Shown in pieces: positions 1 through 7,048 of a stretch of 34,992 bases of DNA. Below the pieces are notes generated by a model. It worked only from the letters and a program-made list of their open reading frames with translations, did not search any database and was not told the origin of the DNA. The stretch spans positions 1 through 34,992 of the forward strand of contig JAIEMT010000003.1 in NCBI GenBank assembly GCA_019751945.1, written 5' to 3'. This DNA is from a bacterium (GTDB taxonomy: Bacteria; Bdellovibrionota; UBA1018). Each line of letters opens with the position of its first letter. Positions within the stretch are counted from its first letter, which is position 1. The translations under genes were made by a program, and so were the position numbers.

Positions 1-159
1 TACAGAATACCAAGAACTTCCCTGCCCCAACTCAAATCGAAACCATGAAGACGGTCCGGAAACCAAAACGAAAGAAAGAAAATCCAGATTCAGAGAAAAT
101 CAAACACTAAAATTTGGATTTTTCATCAGCCAATTAGAAGCATTTTCATTTTTTGCCGC

Positions 160-681
160 CTAACAAGGATCCCTTGCCCACGCAATCCCCTCCGTCTCCA
201 GTTTTGCAAGCAGCCTCCGATTTCTGAGGCCATGCCCCTCCAATACATTGAGCAGGACATAACGAGAAGCACTCTGAAACTGCCGACCCCAATCTACAAT
301 CTTCGACCATACCAAACCTACCCAAAATTTCTGAGGACGACCCTTCACGGCTCCAGTCACGAGCGTAGCTACCCTGCCTGCAAACTCTCTTAGAAATGCC
401 TGCAATTCTGCTCTCTTCTTTACATGCACCAATAGATGCAAGTGATTTCCAACATTAGCAAAGCGATAGACGCGCACATGATACTTCTGGGCGGTCTTTT
501 GCATGAGATCCCACACCCTCCATTTCTGTCGAATCATCGAATGCCCAAGCGCGCGCATTGTCACATGGAGAGCGCGCTTAGGATCGAAAGGCCGGGCGAT
601 CTTACGCTTCCCTTTCCGAAAACTACCCCCGTGCTCTCGTTGGACGGATGGAAGGAAGCTGAGCTGCCGCGCTTTTCGCAT
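160..681 (-). CDS. REP-associated tyrosine transposase (Y1_Tnp / IS200-like), orphan
   Basis: A 173-residue protein resembling single-copy RAYT/Y1 transposases, which nick single-stranded DNA using an HUH metal site and one catalytic tyrosine. The HUH motif is visible as N-H-L-H-L-L-V (His80 and His82). The likely nucleophile is Tyr141 in the stretch SASRYVLLN, a conserved family signature. An N-terminal R-A-L-H-V-T-M-R strand matches the usual HVTxR start of the fold. The ATG is preceded by AAAGGA at 4 nt. I see no IS ends, target duplication or REP palindromes beside it, so it looks like a resident orphan rather than a mobile unit. Family assignment is confident; activity and target are unknown. 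Confidence 0.85.
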   Translation of the reverse strand: MRKARQLSFLPSVQREHGGSFRKGKRKIARPFDPKRALHVTMRALGHSMIRQKWRVWDLMQKTAQKYHVRVYRFANVGNHLHLLVHVKKRAELQAFLREFAGRVATLVTGAVKGRPQKFWVGLVWSKIVDWGRQFQSASRYVLLNVLEGHGLRNRRLLAKLETEGIAWARDPC

Positions 682-914
682 GCAGTCCTTTTATATCGTT
701 TACGAGTAGTTGCAACAGAAAAAAGTCGGGGCAATGGTATTTTTAGATTCTGAATCCACGCCACGAAAAATGAGAACTGAAAACTAGCTCGAACTTATTT
801 AGAGGCAAAGTCACCTCAACAAGCCCCCCTCGCTGCCTAAAATCTAGTAAAACCAACCAGCAAGGTATCGCCGTGCGCAGGCGCTCCTCACCACGACCAA
901 GTTCTCAAACAATC

Positions 915-2498
915 TTAGGCGGCCTCGCCTGAGCCCGGACGAGTCAGGCGGCGCTTATCGAGGCCGTACTTTTCGACCTTCATAATCAAACCAGCGCGCG
1001 AAATTCCCAATTCCTTGGCCAATCGGCTTTTATTCCAATTGGTGCGGCGGAGACCTTCGCGAATCATGGTCTTTTCGAGTTCCTCGAGCGCGTCCTTCAA
1101 TTTGCCCGCAACGCGAACGCCCTGGACCTTCGATTGTTCACCGAAGTCGCGAATCCGTTGCGAGAGCAAGTCTGCCGAAATGCGCTCTTCGTCGCCCGTC
1201 AGGACGATCAAGCGCTCGACTTCGTTCTCGAGTTCTCGGATGTTACCCGGCCACGGGTAATCAAAGATTTTTTCCATCGCGCGCTTCGCAAGCGCTTTCA
1301 AAGAAACACCCTTCTCCTTACAGCCACGAGTCAAGAAATGATCCACGAGAATCGGGATATCTTCTTTACGATCGCGCAGCGGCGGAACCACGATGTTGAT
1401 GACATTGATGCGATAGTACAAGTCTTCTCGGAACGTGCCCTGCTCGACCATTTCTTTCAGATCTTTATTCGTCGCAGCCAACACACGCACTTCCACTTTT
1501 TTCTGCTCGGTGCCGCCGACGGGAGTAAGCGTTCCTTCCTGCAATACACGCAAGAGCTTCACTTGCATGGCAAGCGGCATGTCACCGATTTCATCTAGGA
1601 ACAGAGTGCCTTTATCAGCGACTTCGAAGAGACCCTTCTTGTCTTTGATAGCACCCGTGAACGATCCTTTGACGTGACCGAAGAGTTCGCTATCCAAAAG
1701 ATTTTCGTTGAATGCCGAACAGTTCACGGTGACGAACTGACCATTCGCGCGTGGCGAGTTAAAGTGAATCGAACGAGCGATCAACTCTTTACCAGTACCG
1801 TTTTCACCTTGAATGAGAACGGTCGATTCCGAGTGCTTGATTTTGTCGAGAAGCGCGTAAAGATCCTGCATGTTCTTCGACTTACCAATCATCGAATCAT
1901 AGCTATAGCGAGTACCCAACTGATTGTTCAGAGCGCTGATGCGTTCTTCGCGCTTCGTGATTTCCGTGTGGAAGGTCACGATTTCTTGCGCAACAAGATC
2001 TACCAGTTCATAGAGATATTTTTTCTCAGCCACCGTAAGTGGGCGCATACGGCCCATGGCTTGTTCAAAAGCATCTCCATCCAATCCCATCGACTGAACG
2101 TGGTTCTTGGCTGCAGCTTTCTTATCCGCAGAGACTTCGTTTTCAACGAAGCAATAGGCAAAGACGCTTCCTAGAAAGTCATTGTCGACTGCGATTCTGG
2201 AAACCAGAACCTTTTCAAATCCTGCCGGTCCATCCAAAACCAAGTGGCTCTGATCGCTCTTGAATGCTTTTTCGTTCGCTTCGGCAATCGCCTTCAACAC
2301 CAACTCGCGGCCTTTGTCTTTCGGAAGAAGGGTGGCGCAGAGAGGGTTCTTAAACTCTCTTTGACGATCGAGCGGATCGTAGTTCCGAACCTGGCCGCGA
2401 TCATCGACGAAGAAGATCTCCGTATTGAACCACTGAGCCAGAATCTCTTCGAGTTTTCGAATGACGTGAATGTGTTTGAGCTCGTCCCAATTGATCAT
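915..2498 (-). CDS. Sigma-54-dependent Fis-family transcriptional activator
   Basis: A 527-residue enhancer-binding protein that would use ATP to open sigma-54 RNA polymerase promoters. Order of parts: an N-terminal sensor of about 190 residues (not a phosphoreceiver domain; it vaguely resembles PocR/GAF ligand domains), a short helical linker, an AAA+ domain with Walker A GENGTGKE starting at residue 231, a sigma-54 contact loop GSFTGA (278-283, usual GAFTGA), Walker B LFLDEIGD, and a C-terminal Fis-type helix-turn-helix ending in NKSRLAKELGISRAG. I chose the ATG at 2498, with GGAG 10 nt upstream, over an in-frame TTG 18 nt earlier that overlaps that site. It is divergent from the desulfurase gene. 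The effector and target promoters are unknown, and I found no good sigma-54 promoter in this window. Confidence 0.9.
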   Translation of the reverse strand: MINWDELKHIHVIRKLEEILAQWFNTEIFFVDDRGQVRNYDPLDRQREFKNPLCATLLPKDKGRELVLKAIAEANEKAFKSDQSHLVLDGPAGFEKVLVSRIAVDNDFLGSVFAYCFVENEVSADKKAAAKNHVQSMGLDGDAFEQAMGRMRPLTVAEKKYLYELVDLVAQEIVTFHTEITKREERISALNNQLGTRYSYDSMIGKSKNMQDLYALLDKIKHSESTVLIQGENGTGKELIARSIHFNSPRANGQFVTVNCSAFNENLLDSELFGHVKGSFTGAIKDKKGLFEVADKGTLFLDEIGDMPLAMQVKLLRVLQEGTLTPVGGTEQKKVEVRVLAATNKDLKEMVEQGTFREDLYYRINVINIVVPPLRDRKEDIPILVDHFLTRGCKEKGVSLKALAKRAMEKIFDYPWPGNIRELENEVERLIVLTGDEERISADLLSQRIRDFGEQSKVQGVRVAGKLKDALEELEKTMIREGLRRTNWNKSRLAKELGISRAGLIMKVEKYGLDKRRLTRPGSGEAA

Positions 2499-2674
2499 AT
2501 GAAAGGTTCTCCACAAAACTTATCGGCTAAACTTTGGTCACTCCTGAGGGGGGTGTTCATTATTCCGACGGCAATGTCGAAATTCTAGTCACGACGGGGG
2601 CTTAGCTGAGTATGGATTGTTAAGAAAAGCGCTGTAGTTCCCAGGATATGGCACCTTGCAACGGGATCTAACTC

Positions 2675-2702
2675 TTGGCAATCCTCGCAATCTTCGTTAA
2701 AT
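2675..2702 (+). promoter_or_regulatory. Candidate sigma-70 promoter of the cysteine desulfurase gene
   Basis: TTGGCA (2675-2680), a 16-nt spacer, then TTAAAT (2697-2702). Only 7 nt separate the -10 box from the GTG start at 2710, so transcription would begin at or next to the start codon. The boxes match the consensus at 5/6 and 4/6. This is a hand reading without a statistical score. Confidence 0.4.
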
Positions 2703-2709
2703 AACCTAG

Positions 2710-3948
2710 GTGAAGAACCCACTATTTTTTGATCACGCTTCGACCACCCCTGCGTGCCCGCAGGCAGTTGAAACGGTCCGCAAATACGCGAACGAGGAAT
2801 TCGGCAATCCATCTTCGGCACATGCCTTGGGTCAGAAATGCGCCCAGGCCATTCGAGACGCCCGCAAGTACTTTGCCCACCATTTCCGAGTCGAGCCCGA
2901 ACAAGTCATCTTCACTGGCGGGGGAACGGAATCCGACAATCTCGCCATTCAGGGCACTGCCCTTAGAATTTTAAGCCGCGCCAAGAACCCTGACGAAGTG
3001 GCCCGAACGCGCGTTCTGGCTTCCGCCACTGAGCATCCGGCGGTTACAAAAACAGTCACCTCTTTGAAAGACTTTGGCTTTGATTGCCAATTCATTCCCG
3101 TAAAAGGCGACGGACAGATTGACCTCGATCGCTTCTCTCAATTGCTTTCACAAGACACGGCGATCGTCAGCATTCAGCAGGTGAACAACATTCTAGGCAC
3201 CGTTCACCCGGTGGAAGACCTGGCTCGCTTCGCTAAGAAAGTAAACCCGTCTTTGATCTTTCACACCGACGCCGTCCAGGCTTTTGGCAAAGTCCCCTCT
3301 CCCAAGGCGCCCAGCCCGGTCGATCTCGTCTCTATTTCCGCCCATAAAATTGGGGGCCCAAAAGGCGTCGGCGCTTTGATTGCACTCAATCCAGCGATCG
3401 TCAAACAAGCGCTGCTTCGCCCTTTGATTTGGGGAGGCGGCCAAGAAGACGGCATGCGCAGTGGCACTCAAAACGCCGGATTGATTGCAGGCTTTCATCT
3501 CGCTGCTGAAGAAACCATCAAGGCGACTGAAGCTCGTCAAAGACATCTCGAAACTCTCAACAAAGTTTTGAAGAAGAGCCTGATTCAAAGAAATTTATTA
3601 AGCGCAGACCCGAAACAGATTTCACCGTTGGTTTGGAATTCGTCTGAGAAATCGATTCCTGGAATTGTCAGCTTGAGCGCACCCGGCCTGCCTTCGAGCT
3701 CTTTGGCCATGTTACTCGAACAAAGAGGCATCGTGGTTTCAACAGGCTCGGCTTGCTCTTCTAAAAAGATGGAACCGGATTCCGTTTTGTCTGCCATGGG
3801 CTGCCCACTCGAAATCAGCGGATCAGCTATTCGTATCAGCATGTCGCATGAACATACGGAGGCGGACATCTCTACATTGGCTGCAACTTTTGACGACGCT
3901 GTTCAACTCATGACCAAACTTTATAAACCCCGCCGCGAACCTCACTGA
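2710..3948 (+). CDS. Cysteine desulfurase (NifS/IscS-like, class V aminotransferase)
   Basis: A 412-residue PLP enzyme that takes sulfur from cysteine as an enzyme persulfide. Visible family landmarks: an N-terminal FFDHASTTP strand, TGGGTESDN, the EHPAV histidine region, HTDAVQAFGK, the PLP lysine K213 in SAHKIGGPKG, GGGQEDGMRSGT, and the active-site cysteine C349 in STGSACSSKK on the mobile loop. The start is GTG: an in-frame TAG lies immediately before it, and the first residues already belong to the conserved fold, so no other start fits. No Shine-Dalgarno site is present (see promoter entry). It is followed 15 nt later by thiI, so its sulfur probably goes to ThiI, as with Bacillus NifZ. 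A more general Fe-S role (IscS) is not excluded. Confidence 0.93.
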   Translation: MKNPLFFDHASTTPACPQAVETVRKYANEEFGNPSSAHALGQKCAQAIRDARKYFAHHFRVEPEQVIFTGGGTESDNLAIQGTALRILSRAKNPDEVARTRVLASATEHPAVTKTVTSLKDFGFDCQFIPVKGDGQIDLDRFSQLLSQDTAIVSIQQVNNILGTVHPVEDLARFAKKVNPSLIFHTDAVQAFGKVPSPKAPSPVDLVSISAHKIGGPKGVGALIALNPAIVKQALLRPLIWGGGQEDGMRSGTQNAGLIAGFHLAAEETIKATEARQRHLETLNKVLKKSLIQRNLLSADPKQISPLVWNSSEKSIPGIVSLSAPGLPSSSLAMLLEQRGIVVSTGSACSSKKMEPDSVLSAMGCPLEISGSAIRISMSHEHTEADISTLAATFDDAVQLMTKLYKPRREPH

Positions 3949-3963
3949 GCAGATAGTAGTACC

Positions 3964-5172
3964 ATGACAACAAAAGCAGTACTTCTGCGGTATCATGAAA
4001 TTGCCCTGAAAGGCGCAAACCGCGGGCGCTTCGAACGGCAGCTCTGCCGAAATGCGGAAGCGATCATTCGACGATCGACTCAAAAAGAAATCATTGTTCG
4101 AGCTGAACAAAACAACGGTCGAATTATTTTAGAGACCCCCGAAATCAGCGACTCTGATTTCGACCGGGTTTCAAGCGCTTTAAACCATGTTTTTGGAGTG
4201 ACCAGCTACAGCACCGTCCGCCAGGTTCCCACTCATTTAGATCAAATCCGAGGGATCGCATTCGAAGAGTTTGAAAAATATATTCAGGTACACGGGCTCC
4301 CAAAGACTTTTGCTGTACGGACTCGTCGAAGCGAAAAAGCCGTCTCACAAACTTCATCAGAAGTGGATCTCTTCGTAGGCGCGGCGATTCACGACGTGTA
4401 TCCGACCTTGCAGGTGTCATTGAAGAATCCTGAACTCACCATCGGAATTGAAATTCGCCGCGATACTTCCTTTGTTTGGGTCGGAAAGAATCCAGGCTTA
4501 GGCGGCTTACCAGTAGGAATTACGGGAGACGTACTGGCACTTCTCTCCGGAGGAATCGATTCGCCCGTCGCTGCCATGCAGCTCTTAAAACGCGGGGCAC
4601 GAGTCAGCTTTCTTCATTTCGACGGCCAACCCTTCATCGGACCCCAGTCCCGCCAAAAGGTAGAAGACCTGGTCCAGATTCTGAATCGCTATCAACCCAA
4701 ACCCATGCCGCTCTACATCGTTCCCTTCGGAAAGATTCAGGAACAAATCGCACTCGTCACCAATCCGAAACTTCGAACCGTGCTCTACCGTCGCATGATG
4801 TTTCGAATTGCTTCAAGAGCCGCGGAAAGAATGGGTGCGAAAGCACTGGTGACTGGCGATAGCCTGGGACAAGTGGCAAGTCAAACACTCGAGAATATTG
4901 CCACCATCGACGACTGCAGTGGCCACACTGTGTTTCGTCCGCTCATCTCGATGGATAAAGAAGAAATCATTTCCCTTGCTCAGAAGTACGGCACTTTCGA
5001 TATTTCAATTCGCCCAGCTGCAGATTGCTGCACCCTTTTTGCAGATCGACATCCGTCCACTCGACAGAGAATTGAAGTGATTCAGGCTCAAGAAGAACGC
5101 TTCTCACCTCAGGAACTCGTAGAAATTGCGGTTAAGTCTGGGGAGCGCTGGTTGCCGCCTTTTGCGTGGTAA
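3964..5172 (+). CDS. thiI: tRNA 4-thiouridine sulfurtransferase ThiI, rhodanese-less form
   Basis: A 402-residue cytoplasmic enzyme that adenylates U8 of tRNA and replaces its oxygen with sulfur. The N-terminal ferredoxin-like and THUMP region covers about residues 1-165, and the PP-loop ATPase motif LLSGGIDSP lies near 194-201. The C-terminus ends soon after DCCTLFADRHP (C355, C356). There is no extra C-terminal rhodanese domain like that of E. coli ThiI (482 aa), so this is the short type known from Bacillus, which receives sulfur directly from a dedicated cysteine desulfurase. The gene just upstream supplies such a partner. No clear ribosome site precedes the ATG, so translational coupling over the 15-nt gap is likely. 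Its last 41 nt overlap the end of the opposite-strand TlpA gene. Confidence 0.93.
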   Translation: MTTKAVLLRYHEIALKGANRGRFERQLCRNAEAIIRRSTQKEIIVRAEQNNGRIILETPEISDSDFDRVSSALNHVFGVTSYSTVRQVPTHLDQIRGIAFEEFEKYIQVHGLPKTFAVRTRRSEKAVSQTSSEVDLFVGAAIHDVYPTLQVSLKNPELTIGIEIRRDTSFVWVGKNPGLGGLPVGITGDVLALLSGGIDSPVAAMQLLKRGARVSFLHFDGQPFIGPQSRQKVEDLVQILNRYQPKPMPLYIVPFGKIQEQIALVTNPKLRTVLYRRMMFRIASRAAERMGAKALVTGDSLGQVASQTLENIATIDDCSGHTVFRPLISMDKEEIISLAQKYGTFDISIRPAADCCTLFADRHPSTRQRIEVIQAQEERFSPQELVEIAVKSGERWLPPFAW

Positions 5173-5704
5173 ACTTCGAAACGAGCTCATCCAACGTTTT
5201 TGTAAATTCAGCAGAATCCCAAGCCTGCGGCCCAATCCACTTATAAAGAATTTTTCCATCGGGGCTGATCAAGTAGCTTTCGGGGAATTGGTAACTGCCA
5301 TAGAGATCCGGAACCTTCAGTTCCGCATCTAAAACAGAAATGACATTCGGAGAAAGTTTGCTGTCGGGTAAAAGCTTGTGAGCAAGATCCCAGGTTTTAT
5401 CCAAACTAATGGCTAGCCACTTCACCGGTTTTCCATCTGCCTTTTTCGCAGCAGCAAGCCATTGCGGAAGTTCTTCAGTGCATGGCGGACACCAAGTCGC
5501 CCAGAAATGCAGAATCACAAGATTGCCCTTCAACTCGGAAAGAGAACGGGTTTTCCCGGAACCATCCTTCAACGAAAAATCAGGCGCAGGCTGAGGTTGT
5601 GATGAAAGCTGAGGAGACTTGCCACCCCCCAACGAATTCATTTTTGCGTAGTAAGCCCCTGCCACCAAAAGCAGGAGGGCAGCGGCAAATCCGACCGAGC
5701 GCAT
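5132..5704 (-). CDS. TlpA/ResA-like membrane-anchored thioredoxin
   Basis: A 190-residue thiol-disulfide protein with one N-terminal hydrophobic segment (about residues 5-20), which would anchor it in the inner membrane facing the periplasm. The thioredoxin-like domain begins near residue 39 with PAPDFSLKD. The redox motif is WCPPC (71-75), and the cis-proline region reads FPESYLISPDG. I chose the ATG at 5704 because AAGGAG lies 9 nt upstream. The ATG at 5713 directly abuts that site with no spacing, and longer starts would put charged residues ahead of the membrane segment. Likely jobs are reducing disulfides for cytochrome c maturation or protecting exported cysteines. No cytochrome maturation genes are nearby, so the partner is unknown. 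Confidence 0.88.
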   Translation of the reverse strand: MRSVGFAAALLLLVAGAYYAKMNSLGGGKSPQLSSQPQPAPDFSLKDGSGKTRSLSELKGNLVILHFWATWCPPCTEELPQWLAAAKKADGKPVKWLAISLDKTWDLAHKLLPDSKLSPNVISVLDAELKVPDLYGSYQFPESYLISPDGKILYKWIGPQAWDSAEFTKTLDELVSKFTTQKAATSAPQT

Positions 5705-5776
5705 ATTCTTCATCTCCTTGTTGTAAGTCAGGACTTTCGCGAGATCATTCATTTTTTTCCATTTTTGTGCAAAGAC

Positions 5777-5792
5777 CGTCGAAAAACCGACG
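5777..5792. repeat. Small inverted repeat in the TlpA-HNH divergent region
   Basis: CGTCG, a 6-nt A-rich loop, then CGACG: a perfect 5-bp stem lying between the two divergent genes and upstream of the HNH promoter. It has no T-run on the correct side for either strand, so it is not an obvious terminator. It could be an operator or chance. Confidence 0.3.
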
Positions 5793-5815
5793 CAAAGTGC
5801 CATGGTTTTGAGGGG

Positions 5816-5845
5816 TTGCAAGAATTTTCAAAAATCCTCTATAAT
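5816..5845 (+). promoter_or_regulatory. Sigma-70 promoter of the HNH-sigma-anti-sigma unit
   Basis: TTGCAA (5816-5821), an 18-nt spacer and a perfect TATAAT (5840-5845). The HNH start codon ATG begins at 5852, 6 nt past the -10 box, so the predicted first transcribed base is the A of the ATG itself. No purine-rich ribosome site exists between the two. This is the best-looking promoter in the window. Confidence 0.65.
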
Positions 5846-5851
5846 ATTCAT

Positions 5852-6430
5852 ATGGCACATGCGTTGGTACTCAATGCATCCTTCGAGCCTCTGCATATCG
5901 TAACCTGGCAAAGAGCTATGCAATTGCTCTTTCAGGGTAAAGTTGAAGTGATCGAAGAGTCTGAGCAGGAAGTTCGCACCGTCCGTCTCACGATCAAAGT
6001 CCCCGCGGTTCTGAGGCTCCTCAGTTACGTCCCGTTGAAGCGTAAGAAACAAATCGTACGTTTTTCACGCGCCAATATCTTTTTGCGCGACAACAATATT
6101 TGCCAATACTGCGGTGAACGATTTAGCAAAACGCACCTCACCTTAGATCACGTGATTCCCATAGTTCAGGGTGGGAAAAAGTGCTGGGAAAACATCGTCA
6201 CAGCCTGCAAAGCCTGTAACCAGCGAAAAGGGGGACGCACCCCAGTTCAAGCAGGAATGCACCTCATTCGGAAAGCCGCTTGCCCGATCTGGCTCCCCAT
6301 GGCCACCCTCCAAATGGGTTTCACCATGGCGCCAAAGAGCTGGCGAATTTACCTCAAGTTAGAAACCCCAAAAATGGCAGAAAATCAGGAAGACAACGAC
6401 TTGCTTGACTCTCCTGACGATGAATCCTAG
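5852..6430 (+). CDS. HNH endonuclease family protein
   Basis: A 192-residue protein with a zinc-braced HNH fold: C84-x2-C87 in NICQYCGERF, the D99-H100 of LTLDHVIP (general base), N114 in WENIV, and C119-x2-C122-N in ACKACNQRKGG. The N-terminal 75 residues (ALVLNASFEPLHIVTW onward) form the companion region seen in this widespread bacterial HNH family, whose substrate is largely uncharacterised. I chose the ATG at 5852 because homology begins there and the promoter lies immediately upstream; a longer in-frame reading would run through the promoter. It heads a tight unit with the sigma factor gene 12 nt downstream. It could be a DNA repair, phage-defence or housekeeping nuclease; the sequence does not decide. 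Confidence 0.85.
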   Translation: MAHALVLNASFEPLHIVTWQRAMQLLFQGKVEVIEESEQEVRTVRLTIKVPAVLRLLSYVPLKRKKQIVRFSRANIFLRDNNICQYCGERFSKTHLTLDHVIPIVQGGKKCWENIVTACKACNQRKGGRTPVQAGMHLIRKAACPIWLPMATLQMGFTMAPKSWRIYLKLETPKMAENQEDNDLLDSPDDES

Positions 6431-6442
6431 CCTAAGTGAACC

Positions 6443-7048
6443 TTGGCAAAGAACGTGGCAAAAAATCAGAAGAATTCCCAGCCTGCTGCCCCTACTGAAA
6501 CCTCCGCGCCCGTCGCGCAGGAAGCTGTCCCAGCTGAAACTACAAAAGCCAAGCCTGCAAAAGCAGCTGCTCCTCCAAAGAAAACAGACGTCGATCGTCT
6601 CTGTGATCTCTACGGAGACCTTATCTTCGATGTCTGTGAATCGGTTTTATGGAGTCCCCTCAATGCACAGGTGGCATTTCGAGCGATTTTGAAAAGACTG
6701 CGCGTGCTCAAAGCCGCCAATCAATACGAAGAATTTGAAAGAATGTGGGTATTGAAGGTCACCTGCGACAAACTTCGCGAATTTGCCAAGAAGCACGGAC
6801 GACGCTTAAGTCCTTCTGAGCAAATCATGCTCGATGCAACTCTCGCTTTTGATTCGCGCATTAGACAATTCGATTCTTACTTTCACCGCCTCACCGCCGA
6901 AGATCAACTGCTTCTGCTTTTGCGAGACAAACTGAAAATTCCAGATCCAGAAATTGCTGGCGCCATGGGCTACCCCATCGGCTCCATAAAAATTCTGAGA
7001 CAACAGGCTTTTGATCGCCTCGAAGAATGGATCTGGGATCCGGTATGA
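6443..7048 (+). CDS. ECF-like RNA polymerase sigma factor with Ala/Pro/Lys N-terminal extension
   Basis: About 201 residues. Residues 1-47 are low complexity (Ala, Pro, Lys, Thr). After them come a sigma region-2-like segment starting with DRLCDLYGDLIFDVCESV and a region-4-like helix-turn-helix near the C-terminus, LTAEDQLLLLLRDKLKIP followed by DPEIAGAMGYPIGSIK. The match to ECF sigma factors is divergent; the strongest support is the next gene, a zinc anti-sigma factor overlapping by 4 nt (ATGA). The start is uncertain: TTG at 6443, with a weak AAGTGA site, or GTG at 6455. It is 12 nt downstream of the HNH gene and probably co-transcribed. Target genes are unknown. Confidence 0.72.
   Translation: MAKNVAKNQKNSQPAAPTETSAPVAQEAVPAETTKAKPAKAAAPPKKTDVDRLCDLYGDLIFDVCESVLWSPLNAQVAFRAILKRLRVLKAANQYEEFERMWVLKVTCDKLREFAKKHGRRLSPSEQIMLDATLAFDSRIRQFDSYFHRLTAEDQLLLLLRDKLKIPDPEIAGAMGYPIGSIKILRQQAFDRLEEWIWDPV

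Noticed and set aside
79..123. AAAATCC / GGATTTT inverted repeat downstream of the RAYT gene
   Set aside because: A/T-rich stem with a loop of about 31 nt; too weak for a terminator or a REP element.
688..715. TATAAA with TTGCAA upstream of the RAYT gene (minus strand)
   Set aside because: The spacer is only 14 nt and the -10 box overlaps the ribosome site, so it cannot serve this start as a normal promoter.
2649..2692. Sigma-54-like GG...GC pairs upstream of the desulfurase gene
   Set aside because: The spacing between GG and GC elements is wrong (8 instead of 10, or GC reversed), so it does not fit a -24/-12 promoter.
5705..5821. Longer N-terminus for the TlpA-like protein
   Set aside because: It would place a non-conserved stretch before the membrane anchor, and the best ribosome site serves the ATG at 5704.
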